The notes under the pieces were generated by a model that was not told where the DNA came from, did no database searches, and saw only the letters and a list, made by a program, of their open reading frames with translations. From Pseudomonas sp. 7SR1 (lineage in GTDB: Bacteria > Pseudomonadota > Gammaproteobacteria > Pseudomonadales > Pseudomonadaceae), in assembly GCF_900156465.1 (NCBI RefSeq), contig NZ_LT707064.1:3797001-3861000 (forward strand): 64,000 nucleotides of DNA, given 5' to 3'. The first letter of the stretch is position 1, and the number at the start of each line of letters is the position of its first letter. Below are positions 9,135 to 17,156 of this stretch, piece after piece. The translations under genes and the position numbers were made by a program.

Positions 9135-9656
9135 TCAATCTTCCTTCCAGGCGGCCAGGCGGGCGGCGTAATGTTCGATTTGTGCGTGTTGCGCAGCGGA
9201 TTCAGCGGCATAGGCGCCGTGCACCACCACCGGTTCCAGCCAGCGCATGTGGCAATAGAGGGCCGTTGCGTGAAGGGGCTGGGCCAGCACGGAAAAACCC
9301 GGATGGGCGCCGATCTGGAAATGCGCCTGGTCGCCACCGGTGGTGACCGCCCACAGCAGGCTCTTGCCCTTGAGGGCCGTGGTGCCCCGGCCATAGGCCC
9401 AGCCGTGGGTGAACACCTTGTCGATCCACAGTTTCAGCAGGGGCGGCATGCTGTACCAATACATCGGATGCTGGAGGACGACCAGTTGCGCCTGCTCGAC
9501 CACACGCTGCTCGGCCTCGACGTCGATGGCAAAGTCCGGGTAGAGATCGTAGAGGGACCGCACGACTATGTCCGGATGACCGGACACCCGCTCGAGCATC
9601 TGCTGGTTGACCCGCGATTGGTCGGGGTAGGGGTGGGCATAAACGATCAGGATCAT
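9135..9656 (-). CDS. kefF: KefF-like ancillary quinone oxidoreductase of the Kef system
   Basis: 173 residues, an NAD(P)H-dependent flavodoxin-fold quinone reductase (YabF/MdaB family). The product starts [21 protein letters not shown]. It contains [29 protein letters not shown], the FMN and active-site loop, and [13 protein letters not shown]. KefF binds KefC and is needed for full antiporter activity, and it also reduces redox-active electrophiles. The stop codon lies one base before the kefC start, so translational coupling is likely. The start ATG was chosen because it matches the family N-terminus (Met-Ile-Leu-Ile at the first beta strand), although the frame is open further upstream. 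Confidence 0.92.
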   Translation of the reverse strand: MILIVYAHPYPDQSRVNQQMLERVSGHPDIVVRSLYDLYPDFAIDVEAEQRVVEQAQLVVLQHPMYWYSMPPLLKLWIDKVFTHGWAYGRGTTALKGKSLLWAVTTGGDQAHFQIGAHPGFSVLAQPLHATALYCHMRWLEPVVVHGAYAAESAAQHAQIEHYAARLAAWKED

Positions 9657-9753
9657 CGGCAATTCCAGGGCGGGTCCAGGCAAAAGGCCGGACATCCTAC
9701 CGAGGAAGGCGACAGTTGTTTAGGCTTTAGTTCGTCGACCATTGCGGGGATGG

Positions 9754-11100
9754 TCAGGTCAAGGGCAACGAGACCTTGACCTCCAGGCCGCCATCGGGGC
9801 GATTGCCGAGGGTCAGCGTCCCGCCGTGTTCGAGCACCGTGGCCCGCGCCGCCGACAGTCCGAGCCCGACACCGCCGGTGTGCTTGTTGCGCGAGCCTTC
9901 GATCCGGAAGAACGGGGTGAAGACCTGCTCGAGGTATTCGGGGGCAATGCCGGGGCCTTGGTCCAGGATGCGGATGTCCACGCGGTTGGCATCGGCCTCC
10001 AGCGTGATGGTCGCTTCGCCGCCATATTTGATGGCGTTGTCCATCAGGTTGACCAGGGCGCGCTTGATGCCGATGGGCCGGCCCAGATAGACGAGGCGAT
10101 GGGAGCCCTGGAAAGACACCTCGGCGCCCGCATCCTTCAAGTCGTCGACGATGGTGTGGAGCAACTCCGCCAGGTCGAACGCGGTGGCGTGTTCGAGCCG
10201 CGCGTCGTCGCGGAAGAATTCCAGGGCCGAATTGACCATCGCCTGCATCTCGTCCACATCCCTGAACAGCCGGGATTGCTGCTCGGGGTCTTCGATGAAC
10301 TCCCCCCGCAGGCGCATGCGGGTCAGGGGCGCCCGCAGGTCATGGGAAATGGCCGCGAGCATCTGCGTGCGATCCTGCAGGTAGTGCTTGAGCTGGGCCT
10401 GCATGGCGTTGAAGGCACTGATCGCCTGGCGGATTTCATAGGGGCCGACCGCGGGGATGGGCGGCGCCTGGTGATCCACGCCAAAGCGCCTGGCCCCTTC
10501 GGCGAAGCGCTCCAGCGGGGTTGCCAGGTGCCGCGTGGCCACCAGCGCGACGACGAAGGTCGACAGCAGGATCAAGCCGATGATGATCAGATTGCGCTCC
10601 CATTCGTCCAGCCCCCAACTGCGCGAGGGGGCAGACAGCACCAGCCACGTCTGGTCGGCCAGCCCGATGATCACCGCGTAGCGTGCGGCCGGGTCATCGT
10701 TCGGCCAGTCGCCGGGTTGGTAGGCTTCCACGGGGGCATCCGGCCGGCCCAACTGCTGGCGCAGGAAGTCCAGCCCCGCGCTGAATTCCGGATCGTCGAT
10801 CACCGGCAGCCGGGCCTCCTCACGGCGTTGCAACCATTGCACGTTGAAGCCGGCGTCGCTGGCCGCCCTGGCGATGTCGGGCCGTTGTGCAACGGGTGCC
10901 GTGTCAATGATGCGGGCCACGGCGGCGACTTTTTCGATCAGGCCGGTCTCCATCAGCGGCGGCCGCGCCCAGGCACCGGCGAGCATGCTGAACAATTCAT
11001 TCAAGGCCAGCAGGGTCAGCATGGCGAGCAGGGTGGTCAGGGCGATCCAGCGGGCCACCGTGTCCCGTGGCCGGCGGGGGGCCGTGGGTGAAGGTCTCAT
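9754..11100 (-). CDS. Sensor histidine kinase (EnvZ-like, membrane bound)
   Basis: 448 residues. A transmembrane segment at about 17-40 is followed by a periplasmic sensor region (about 41-168), a second membrane segment at about 169-190 and a HAMP linker. Next comes a HisKA domain with the phospho-acceptor H253 in ISHDLRAPLTRMRLR. The ATPase domain carries the N box NLMDNAIKYG, the G1 box ILDQGPGIAP and the G2 box TGGVGLGLSAARA. The start overlaps the response regulator stop by four bases (ATGA), so the two are translationally coupled. No sensed signal can be deduced from the periplasmic region. The protein ends just before kefF, in the same direction, but about 97 bases separate them. Confidence 0.92.
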   Translation of the reverse strand: MRPSPTAPRRPRDTVARWIALTTLLAMLTLLALNELFSMLAGAWARPPLMETGLIEKVAAVARIIDTAPVAQRPDIARAASDAGFNVQWLQRREEARLPVIDDPEFSAGLDFLRQQLGRPDAPVEAYQPGDWPNDDPAARYAVIIGLADQTWLVLSAPSRSWGLDEWERNLIIIGLILLSTFVVALVATRHLATPLERFAEGARRFGVDHQAPPIPAVGPYEIRQAISAFNAMQAQLKHYLQDRTQMLAAISHDLRAPLTRMRLRGEFIEDPEQQSRLFRDVDEMQAMVNSALEFFRDDARLEHATAFDLAELLHTIVDDLKDAGAEVSFQGSHRLVYLGRPIGIKRALVNLMDNAIKYGGEATITLEADANRVDIRILDQGPGIAPEYLEQVFTPFFRIEGSRNKHTGGVGLGLSAARATVLEHGGTLTLGNRPDGGLEVKVSLPLT

Positions 11101-11807
11101 CGTTTCAGCACCTGGGGGCTGAAGTAGTAGCCGCTGTTGCGTACGGTGCGGATCATGGACGCGCCGCCGATGTCGGTCTCCAGCTTGCGACGCAAGCGGC
11201 TGACCTGCACATCGATGCTGCGGTCGAAGGCGTCGAAGGTTTCGCCCCGGGCCAGGTCCAGCAATTGCTGGCGGCTCAGCACCCGGCGCGGGTGTTCGGC
11301 GAACACCAGCAACAGTTCGAACTCCCCCGTGGACAGCGGGATCATGACCTTGTCTGGCGAACGTAACTCGCGCCGGGCGACGTCCAGCTGCCATTTCTCG
11401 AATTCCAGGACCGGGCGCGACGCGTCGCCCGGCACGCCCCTGGCTTCGCCGGTGCGCCGCAGCACGGCACGTACCCGGGCCAGTAGCTCCCGGGCGTCGA
11501 AGGGCTTGGTCAGGTAGTCGTCCGCCCCCATCTCCAGGCCGACGACGCGGTCACTCAACTCGCCCATGGCGGTGAGCATGATGATGCCGACCCGGTGCTC
11601 GGCCCGCAGGCGCTGGCACAGTACCAGGCCGTTGTCCCCCGGCAGCATGACGTCGAGGATGATCAGCGCCGGCATCCTGCGTTCCACCGCCTGCCACAGG
11701 GCGATACCGTCGGCGGCCACTTCCACGCTGTAGCCGTGTTGTTCGAGGAATTTGCGCAAGAGGGCGAGGACTTCGAGGTCATCGTCCACCAGTAGTAAAT
11801 GGCTCAC
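11097..11807 (-). CDS. OmpR-family response regulator
   Basis: 236 residues. The receiver domain (1-120) has acidic residues in LLLVDDDLEV, phospho-acceptor D52 in LIILDVMLPGDNG and the conserved Lys in DYLTKPFDARELLARV. The C-terminal winged helix (about 135-232) shows LSTGEFELLLVFAEHPRRVLSR and VDVQVSRLRRKLE-type elements, ending IRTVRNSGYYFSP. It is the first gene of a two-gene operon with the kinase. The 230-base gap to the divergent mlaA-like gene probably holds its promoter. The target genes are not identifiable from the sequence. Confidence 0.93.
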   Translation of the reverse strand: MSHLLLVDDDLEVLALLRKFLEQHGYSVEVAADGIALWQAVERRMPALIILDVMLPGDNGLVLCQRLRAEHRVGIIMLTAMGELSDRVVGLEMGADDYLTKPFDARELLARVRAVLRRTGEARGVPGDASRPVLEFEKWQLDVARRELRSPDKVMIPLSTGEFELLLVFAEHPRRVLSRQQLLDLARGETFDAFDRSIDVQVSRLRRKLETDIGGASMIRTVRNSGYYFSPQVLKR

Positions 11808-12036
11808 GGCGAGTACGCAGGGTGATGGATACAGGGGGCGATACTAGGGTCAATCCATGGCCTGCGTCATATATTTCAATCCGGAAATAAAGTTGCAGGC
11901 GGGCAATATTGCGGAAATCTCCAGGCAAGAAAACAGCGGCAGGATCGCGCCGTTGCCAGTCGATCAGCCAACCACGGGTTCGGTTCTGGGCGGGCGTTGG
12001 GCGACACCTCTCCATTCCTTGCCGAGATAGCCTCGT

Positions 12037-12813
12037 ATGCCGAAGTTCAAACCCGCGCCGCTACGTGTTGGATCCTCCCTGGTCATTGCACTGGCGGCAC
12101 TCGCCAGCGGCTGCACCAGTACACCCGCTGCAAAGCCCGGCAGTTGCGAAAGCGTTCCGTACACCGTCCACGATCCTGCGCAGCCCATCAACCGTGGGAT
12201 CTTCGCTTTCAACCGCACGGTGGACGATTATGCGCTGGCCCCGGTGGCCCGCGGGTATCGCAAGCTGCCGGACGCGGTCCAGACAGGCGTGCACAACTTC
12301 GTGGCCAACTTCGGCGAGCCCAAGGTGTTCATCAACGACCTGCTGCAAGGCAATGCGCAACGTTCGGTCAATACCCTGGGACGTTTCGTCATCAACTCGA
12401 CCGCAGGCATCGTCGGGCTGATCGATGTCTCGGGCAAGCTCGGGATCGAGCGCCACAAAGCCGATTTCGGCCAGACATTCGGGGTCTGGAACCTTGCCCC
12501 GGGGCCCATCGTCGAGCTGCCGTTGCTGGGCACCGCCAACCTGAGGGACGCCACGGGCAAGGTGGTGGGTTTCGTGGTCGATCCGTTCGCAGGCGACAGC
12601 GACACCCTGGACACCCTGGGTACGATCAACACCGCAGGCGGCATCGTCGATGGTCGTGCGCAGGCGCTCCCGCAAACCGACCAGTTACGCACCCAACCGG
12701 ATTACTACGTGGCCCTGCGTGACGCGGTGGCGCAACAGCGCGCCGATTTTGTCGCACAAGGCAAGCTGGGGGCGGTCACCCCGCAATGCGCGCAGGAACA
12801 GGCCGATGACTAA
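12037..12813 (+). CDS. mlaA: MlaA (VacJ) family outer-membrane phospholipid-trafficking lipoprotein
   Basis: 258 residues. There is a lipoprotein signal peptide with lipobox LASGC (acylated C26). The MlaA domain follows, with DPAQPINRGIFAFNRTVDDYALAPVARGYRKLPD, GVHNFVANFGEPKVFINDLLQG, NTLGRFVINSTAGIVGLIDVSGKLGIERHKADFGQTFGVW and PLLGTANLRDATGKVV. MlaA sits in the outer membrane with porins and removes mislocalised phospholipids from the outer leaflet, passing them to MlaC. The mlaFEDCB genes are not in the window; this looks like a stand-alone paralog or the usual separate location of mlaA in pseudomonads. An 8-base overlap joins it to the small gene downstream. Confidence 0.93.
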   Translation: MPKFKPAPLRVGSSLVIALAALASGCTSTPAAKPGSCESVPYTVHDPAQPINRGIFAFNRTVDDYALAPVARGYRKLPDAVQTGVHNFVANFGEPKVFINDLLQGNAQRSVNTLGRFVINSTAGIVGLIDVSGKLGIERHKADFGQTFGVWNLAPGPIVELPLLGTANLRDATGKVVGFVVDPFAGDSDTLDTLGTINTAGGIVDGRAQALPQTDQLRTQPDYYVALRDAVAQQRADFVAQGKLGAVTPQCAQEQADD

Positions 12814-13042
12814 CCAGGCGCTGGTGTTGCGACGACACACCAAGACCCTCAGCCGGGGCGGGCTGCAGTGTCGTGAGGTGGAGCTGCGGCTGGCCGAGGA
12901 TGGCCATCATGTGTTGCTCAGTCGTTACGTCGAGCGCTACCACCATGAGCAAGGCGGTGAGTGCATCGTCCAGCATCATCAGGTGTCGATGGCGACCCTG
13001 ATTCGTTGGATGACCGAGCATGGAGAGCGGGTGAGGGCGTAG
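12806..13042 (+). CDS. Small conserved-looking protein of unknown function
   Basis: 78 residues, starting with an ATG inside the last codons of mlaA (8-base overlap), so it is probably translated by coupling. The sequence MTNQALVLRRHTKTLSRGGLQCREV is basic at the N-terminus. The rest contains VELRLAEDGHHVLLSRYVERYHHEQGGECIVQHHQ, rich in His and alternating hydrophobic/charged residues, which suggests a small beta-rich cytoplasmic protein. There is no signal peptide or membrane segment. The function is not recognised. Conservation of the coupled position next to mlaA would be the best indication that it is real. Confidence 0.6.
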   Translation: MTNQALVLRRHTKTLSRGGLQCREVELRLAEDGHHVLLSRYVERYHHEQGGECIVQHHQVSMATLIRWMTEHGERVRA

Positions 13043-13144
13043 CCGCCAGCCTTGCCTGGCGGTGGGAACGCTTCGTGCACCGGCGCGGATTTGGCCGTCC
13101 GTGTCTAGAAACATTTTTACACACTTCGTCGATAATAAAGGTTG

Positions 13145-13156
13145 TACGACGTCGTA
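13145..13156. promoter_or_regulatory. Perfect 12-bp palindrome, candidate operator of the NRAMP-like gene
   Basis: TACGACGTCGTA is a perfect palindrome 58 bases before the ATG of the NRAMP-like transporter, in an otherwise AT-richer leader (13100-13200). Its size and symmetry suit a dimeric regulator, for example of the GntR type. No regulator gene is adjacent, so the protein that binds is unknown. A GGAGACTCC ribosome binding site follows further downstream. Confidence 0.5.
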
Positions 13157-13214
13157 TGTAGTGTGTTCGACTAGCTCCGTTTCTTACAAAAAAAATAAAC
13201 GGAGACTCCATCTC

Positions 13215-14516
13215 ATGACGAGCATTCCTACCGTCGAGGGTCAGGCCGCAGCGTCTACCCAAAGCCGCTTCGTCCGCATCCTGAAGCTTCTTGGTCCTGG
13301 AATCATCGCAGTATTGTCCTGGCTGGGCGCAGGCGACCTGATCACGTCTTCCGTGGCCGGGGCAAACTACGGCTACGCCATGATGTGGGTGTTGGCAGTG
13401 TCGCTGCTGTTGCGTTACCTGATCGTCAACATCATCGCGCGTTTCCAGCTCTGCAATAACCAGGGCATGACCATCCTGCAAGGCTATGCCCAGCTCAACC
13501 CGTTCTTCGCCTGGTTCCTGCTGGTGTACGCGCTGCTGATGGGGCATCTGATGAATGCCTACATGATCAAGGGCGCCGGCGAATCCCTGGCCATGCTGCT
13601 GAAGGTGGATTACCCCCTGGCTTGCTCGATGGCCGTGGTCCTGGCGGTGTGGCTGCTGGTCGGGCGCAATATCTATTCGATGATCGAAAGCGTCATGAAG
13701 GCGCTGCTGGCAATCATGACACTGGCCTTCATCGCCCTGGCTGTCATGTCCGGCCCGGATGTTGCCGGTATCGTGCGGGGCACCATCGGCTTCAGCATTC
13801 CACCCGATGAAGGCGTACACGGTGCGTTGCTGGTGGCCGTCTCGGTCATCGGTGCGGTCGCCGGCTCCATCGCCAACTTCGTGCACCCCTATGTCATGCG
13901 CCAGAAGGGCTGGACAGGTCCCGAGCACAAGCGCATCCAGCGCAACGACCTGCTGTTCGCGGTGTTCGTCGGGATCGTCATCAACCTGGCGATATGGATC
14001 GTCGGCGCGGAAATCCTGCGGCCCAACGGCATAGAGGTCAAAACCCTGGGCGACCTGGGCAAGGCCCTGGAACTGTTCTTCGGCCCGATCGGCTGGTATG
14101 TGTTCTTCGTCGGCGTGTTCGCCACGCTGTTCGCCAGTATTTCCGGCAAGACCACCGCTTTCCCGATGCTCATCACCGATGCCTTCCAGCACGTGCGGCC
14201 CGAGCGCCGGGAGCGGTATGGCAAGGAGTTCCACCGCGATCCGATGCACAAGTGGTTCATGCTGTTCATCCTGGTCACGCCGCTGATCTGGTCGTTCCCC
14301 GGCATGCCTGACTTCGTCACGCTGACCATCGGGGTCAGTGCCCTGAACATCATCGGCTTGCCGGTGATTTCCCTCGGACTGCTGATCATGTCCAACCAGA
14401 AATCGTTGCTGGGCAAGGAGTACCGCAACAACCTGTTCGAGAACATCGCCCTGGCCTTTGCCACCGGCCTGGCGCTGTGGGTCGCGTTCCAGCTGGGTGT
14501 CGACCTGTTCACTTGA
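13215..14516 (+). CDS. NRAMP-like (SLC11 family) membrane transporter lacking canonical metal-site motifs
   Basis: 433 residues, about 11 membrane segments. The order of helices and the segments LKLLGPGIIAVLSWLGAGDLITSS (helix 1) and LLVAVSVIGAVAGSIANFVHPYVMRQKGW (helix 6 region) place it in the NRAMP superfamily. However, the helix-1 DPGN motif that binds transition metals reads GAGD here, and the helix-6 MPH motif is replaced by AGSIANFVHP. Canonical Mn2+/Fe2+ transport is therefore unlikely. Some NRAMP relatives with altered sites carry Mg2+ or Al3+, and others have unknown cargo. The ATG follows GGAGACTCC. The leader has a palindromic operator candidate. There are no co-transcribed genes. 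Confidence 0.82.
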   Translation: MTSIPTVEGQAAASTQSRFVRILKLLGPGIIAVLSWLGAGDLITSSVAGANYGYAMMWVLAVSLLLRYLIVNIIARFQLCNNQGMTILQGYAQLNPFFAWFLLVYALLMGHLMNAYMIKGAGESLAMLLKVDYPLACSMAVVLAVWLLVGRNIYSMIESVMKALLAIMTLAFIALAVMSGPDVAGIVRGTIGFSIPPDEGVHGALLVAVSVIGAVAGSIANFVHPYVMRQKGWTGPEHKRIQRNDLLFAVFVGIVINLAIWIVGAEILRPNGIEVKTLGDLGKALELFFGPIGWYVFFVGVFATLFASISGKTTAFPMLITDAFQHVRPERRERYGKEFHRDPMHKWFMLFILVTPLIWSFPGMPDFVTLTIGVSALNIIGLPVISLGLLIMSNQKSLLGKEYRNNLFENIALAFATGLALWVAFQLGVDLFT

Positions 14517-14538
14517 GGCCGGGCCGCGCCCATCCGCT

Positions 14539-14564
14539 TGCCGCAGTGCCATGTCGCTGCGGCA
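14539..14564. other. Stem-loop downstream of the NRAMP-like gene
   Basis: TGCCGCAG and CTGCGGCA can pair with a 10-base loop, 22 bases after the transporter stop codon. There is no T run, so it may be a weak terminator or a 3'-end-protecting hairpin rather than a classical intrinsic terminator. Confidence 0.4.
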
Positions 14565-14642
14565 GGCCGTTCATCACACCGACCATGGCGCAACGGGCGT
14601 ACTGCTAGACTTTGCCGACCCGTGCCATTTCGGAGAATCCGG

Positions 14643-15119
14643 ATGAACAAGAACAGAATCTGCCTGTGGTATGACGGTGCGGCGCTGGACGCCGCGCAGT
14701 TCTATGCCGCGACGTTTCCCGACAGCACGGTGGATGCCGTGCATCACGCTCCCGGTGATTATCCGGCCGGCAAGGAAGGCGACGTGCTGACCGTGGAGTT
14801 CACGGTGATGGGCATTCCTTGTCTCGGGCTCAACGGCGGCGCCCTGTTCCCCCACAGCGAGGCCTTCTCGTTCCAGGTCGCCACCGATGACCAGGCCGAA
14901 ACGGACCGGCTGTGGAATGCGATTATCGACAACGGCGGCCAGGCCAGCGCCTGTGGCTGGTGCAAGGACAAGTGGGGGCTGTCGTGGCAGATCACGCCTC
15001 GGGTCCTGAGCAACGCGATCGCCAACCCCGATAGAGCCGCCGCCAAGCGCGCGTTCGAAGCCATGATGCAAATGAGCAAGATCGACATCGCGACGATCGA
15101 GGCGGCGGTCAAAGGCTGA
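14643..15119 (+). CDS. VOC/PhnB-like glyoxalase-fold protein
   Basis: 158 residues. The sequence follows the PhnB / '3-demethylubiquinone-9 3-methyltransferase' family of the vicinal-oxygen-chelate superfamily: NRICLWYDGAALDAAQFYAATFPDS near the start, VLTVEFTVMGIPCLGLNGG, FSFQVATDDQAETDRLWNAIIDNGG, and CGWCKDKWGLSWQITPRVL. The old methyltransferase name is misleading. These are small dimeric beta-alpha-beta proteins, some binding metals, with mostly unknown substrates. The chosen ATG gives the family's usual length and N-terminus. It is monocistronic; the REP-like sequence downstream (15150-15174) marks the end of the transcription unit. Confidence 0.85.
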   Translation: MNKNRICLWYDGAALDAAQFYAATFPDSTVDAVHHAPGDYPAGKEGDVLTVEFTVMGIPCLGLNGGALFPHSEAFSFQVATDDQAETDRLWNAIIDNGGQASACGWCKDKWGLSWQITPRVLSNAIANPDRAAAKRAFEAMMQMSKIDIATIEAAVKG

Positions 15120-15149
15120 CACGATATCACCGGCGCCGCCGATTCCTTG

Positions 15150-15174
15150 CGCGAGCGAGCCTGCTCGCGATGGC
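15150..15174. repeat. REP-type element (single copy)
   Basis: The sequence GCGAGCCTGCTCGCGATGG is the Pseudomonas fluorescens-group REP core, an imperfect palindrome. It occurs in the gap between two convergently ending genes, the normal position for REPs. A paired version is at 55.1 kb and a variant at 19.5 kb. Confidence 0.7.
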
Positions 15175-15197
15175 GCCGCTGGCCTGCGCCGACCCAC

Positions 15198-15602
15198 TTA
15201 GCCCCCAGCGGCGTCAGGCACTTTGGCGATCACCTTGATCTCGAACTCAAACCCATACAACCAGGTCACGCCCACCGCCGTCACCGTCGGATGCGGCGCG
15301 TTGCCCCAGAACTCAGGCACCACTTCCCATATCTTCTCGAAGGTGGACTGTGGATCGACCATGAAAACGGTCACGTCCACCACATCGTCAAAGGTGCAAC
15401 CGGCGGCTGCCAGGATCGCGTTCAGGTTGTTGAAGGCGCGCCGGACCTGGGCTTGCAGGTCGGCTTCCGGCGAACCGTCTTCCAGGCTGCCCACTTGTCC
15501 CGATACGAACAGAAACCCATTGGAGCGCACGGCTGGAGAGTAGCGGTTGCGCTCGTAAAGCGCCTGGCGTCCAGGGGGGAAAACAACGTCACGCTGTGTC
15601 AT
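15198..15602 (-). CDS. Rid family protein without the RidA arginine (second paralog)
   Basis: 134 residues from the ATG preceded by GGAGG at ideal distance (MTQRDVVFPPGRQALYERN); a frame-internal ATG 15 bases upstream is less well placed. Rid-fold features: RSNGFLFVSGQVGSLEDGSPEADLQAQVRRAFNNLNAILAAAG, the helix-strand unit with VVDVTVFMVDPQSTFEKIWEVVPEFWG, and a last strand FEFEIKVIAKVP. Where RidA has Pro-x-Arg, this protein reads PHPTVTAVGV, so the carboxylate-binding Arg is absent and imine deaminase activity is doubtful. It is divergent from a LysR regulator, with a symmetric motif between them that may be the operator. Confidence 0.85.
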   Translation of the reverse strand: MTQRDVVFPPGRQALYERNRYSPAVRSNGFLFVSGQVGSLEDGSPEADLQAQVRRAFNNLNAILAAAGCTFDDVVDVTVFMVDPQSTFEKIWEVVPEFWGNAPHPTVTAVGVTWLYGFEFEIKVIAKVPDAAGG

Positions 15603-15702
15603 AGATACCTCCATCAAAAAGGTCGGACCTGACCCGAAATCAACGATGAAGGCACTCTAGGGGCTTGTGCCGAGGCGATAAACGAGCAACCTTGGCGATC
15701 AC

Positions 15703-15721
15703 TGTTTGTAAAATCCAAACA
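15703..15721. promoter_or_regulatory. Inverted repeat, candidate LysR operator
   Basis: TGTTTG and CAAACA are separated by 7 bases in the 140-base gap between the divergent rid-like gene and the LysR gene, 22 bases before the lysR start. The position and symmetry suit a LysR-type recognition site controlling both genes. The assignment is inference. Confidence 0.5.
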
Positions 15722-15742
15722 ATCCGATGAGCCGGGGCAACC

Positions 15743-16669
15743 ATGGACCGTTTCGATGCGATGCAGGCGTTCGTTCGCGTGGTGGAGGCGGGCAGCTTCA
15801 CCAAGGCGGCTGAAACACTGCACATGAGCAAGACCACCGTGACCCAGCTGGTGCAGCAACTGGAGGCACGGTTGCGGGTCAGGCTGCTCAACCGCACCAC
15901 GCGCAAAGTCAACGTGACCGCCGACGGCGCCGTCTACTACGAGCGGGTCATCCGCCTGCTGGCCGACATGGACGATGCCGAGACCAGCCTGTCCGGTGCC
16001 CAGGCCTTGCCCAGGGGCCGGCTGCGGGTGGACGTGCCGAGCCCGCTGGCCGCCCTGATCCTGGTGCCGGCATTGCCGGCGTTCTACGCGCGATACCCCG
16101 ACATCCAGATCGACCTGGGGGTGAGCGATCGCATCGTCGACATGATCGACGAGAACGTCGATTGCGTGGTGCGCGGCGGCGAGCTGACGGACCAGTCATT
16201 GATCGCCCGCCGCATCGGCGATCTGGCCCTGGGGGTCTTCGCCTCGCCGGACTACCTGGCACGGGTGGGCACGCCTGTGCATCCGCGAGAGCTGGAAGAG
16301 GCGCCGCATCGCATCGTCGGCTTCCTGTGGGCGCGCACCGGCAAGGCCGTGCCGTATGCCATGCGCAATCACAGCGAGCAGCTGCATATCAAGGGACGCC
16401 ATGCCCTGGCCGTCGACGACGGCAACGCCTACCTGGCCGCCGGCCTGGCGGGGCTGGGGGTGCTCTGGTTGCCGGAATACATGTCCAGGCGCCACGAGGC
16501 CCAGGGCGAGTTGGTGCGCCTGTTCCACGGCTGGCGCCTGGATCCGATGCCGCTTTACCTGGCCTACCCACCGAACCGGCACATCAGCGCCAAGCTGCGG
16601 GTGTTCATCGCCTGGGTGTCGGAGCTGATGGCGGAACATGCGCCTATCATTGAACGTCATCCGTTGTAA
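15743..16669 (+). CDS. LysR-type transcriptional regulator
   Basis: 308 residues. The winged helix-turn-helix is at residues 1-60 (MDRFDAMQAFVRVVEAGSFTKAAETLHMSKTTVTQLVQQLEARLRVRLLNRTTRKV). The effector-binding domain shows the usual GRLRVDVPSPLAALILVPALPAFYARYPDIQIDLGVSDRIVDMIDENVDCVVRGGE, the pattern of the CrgA-like branch of LysR proteins. It is divergent from the second Rid gene, the probable target. The GFA-type gene follows 25 bases downstream in the same direction and may be co-transcribed. The effector is unknown. Confidence 0.9.
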   Translation: MDRFDAMQAFVRVVEAGSFTKAAETLHMSKTTVTQLVQQLEARLRVRLLNRTTRKVNVTADGAVYYERVIRLLADMDDAETSLSGAQALPRGRLRVDVPSPLAALILVPALPAFYARYPDIQIDLGVSDRIVDMIDENVDCVVRGGELTDQSLIARRIGDLALGVFASPDYLARVGTPVHPRELEEAPHRIVGFLWARTGKAVPYAMRNHSEQLHIKGRHALAVDDGNAYLAAGLAGLGVLWLPEYMSRRHEAQGELVRLFHGWRLDPMPLYLAYPPNRHISAKLRVFIAWVSELMAEHAPIIERHPL

Positions 16670-16694
16670 GTCGAATCCGATTGCAGAGGAGAAC

Positions 16695-17090
16695 ATGATG
16701 GAACGATTCACCGGCGGTTGCCTGTGCGGCGATGTGCGCATCGAGGCTTCGGGGCGCCCTTATCGAGTCGGCCTTTGTCACTGCCTGGACTGTCGCAAGC
16801 ATCACGGCGCGCTGTTTTTCGCAGCGGCCGTGTTCCCCCAGGACGCGGTGACGATCCAGGGCCAGACACGGGAATATGCCGGGCGACATTTCTGCCCCCG
16901 CTGCGGTTCGTCGTTGTTCGCTCGCAGCACCGATGAAATCGAAGTGCACCTGGGCATCCTCGATGCTCCCGACCAACTGGCGCCTACCTACGAAAGCTGG
17001 ACCGTGCGCCGCGAAGGCTGGCTGCCGCCGTTTCCGCTTGCACACCATTACTCACGGGACCGTGACGGCCAGGGGCGGTTCGAGGATTGA
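16695..17090 (+). CDS. GFA family (glutathione-dependent formaldehyde-activating-like) zinc protein
   Basis: 131 residues. All three cysteine motifs of the GFA / CENP-V family are present: GGCLCGDVR (about 8-16), LCHCLDCRKHHGALF (about 29-43) and RHFCPRCGSSLFAR (about 67-80), which together bind structural and catalytic zinc. The C-terminal APTYESWTVRREGWLP is also typical. The ATG follows GAGGAGAAC. The gene starts 25 bases after the LysR stop. Founding members were reported to condense formaldehyde with glutathione, but most family members have no proven substrate. Confidence 0.9.
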   Translation: MMERFTGGCLCGDVRIEASGRPYRVGLCHCLDCRKHHGALFFAAAVFPQDAVTIQGQTREYAGRHFCPRCGSSLFARSTDEIEVHLGILDAPDQLAPTYESWTVRREGWLPPFPLAHHYSRDRDGQGRFED

Positions 17091-17156
17091 TCGGCTTCAT
17101 CGACCGGGCTAGCTAGCTGCGCGAACCTGACGGACGATAGAGCAAGACAGGCTCTG

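Noticed and set aside
9742..11366. Long plus-strand open frames opposite the two-component genes
   Set aside because: Proline/arginine/glutamine-rich translations typical of antisense frames in high-GC genes. The minus-strand genes have clear domains.
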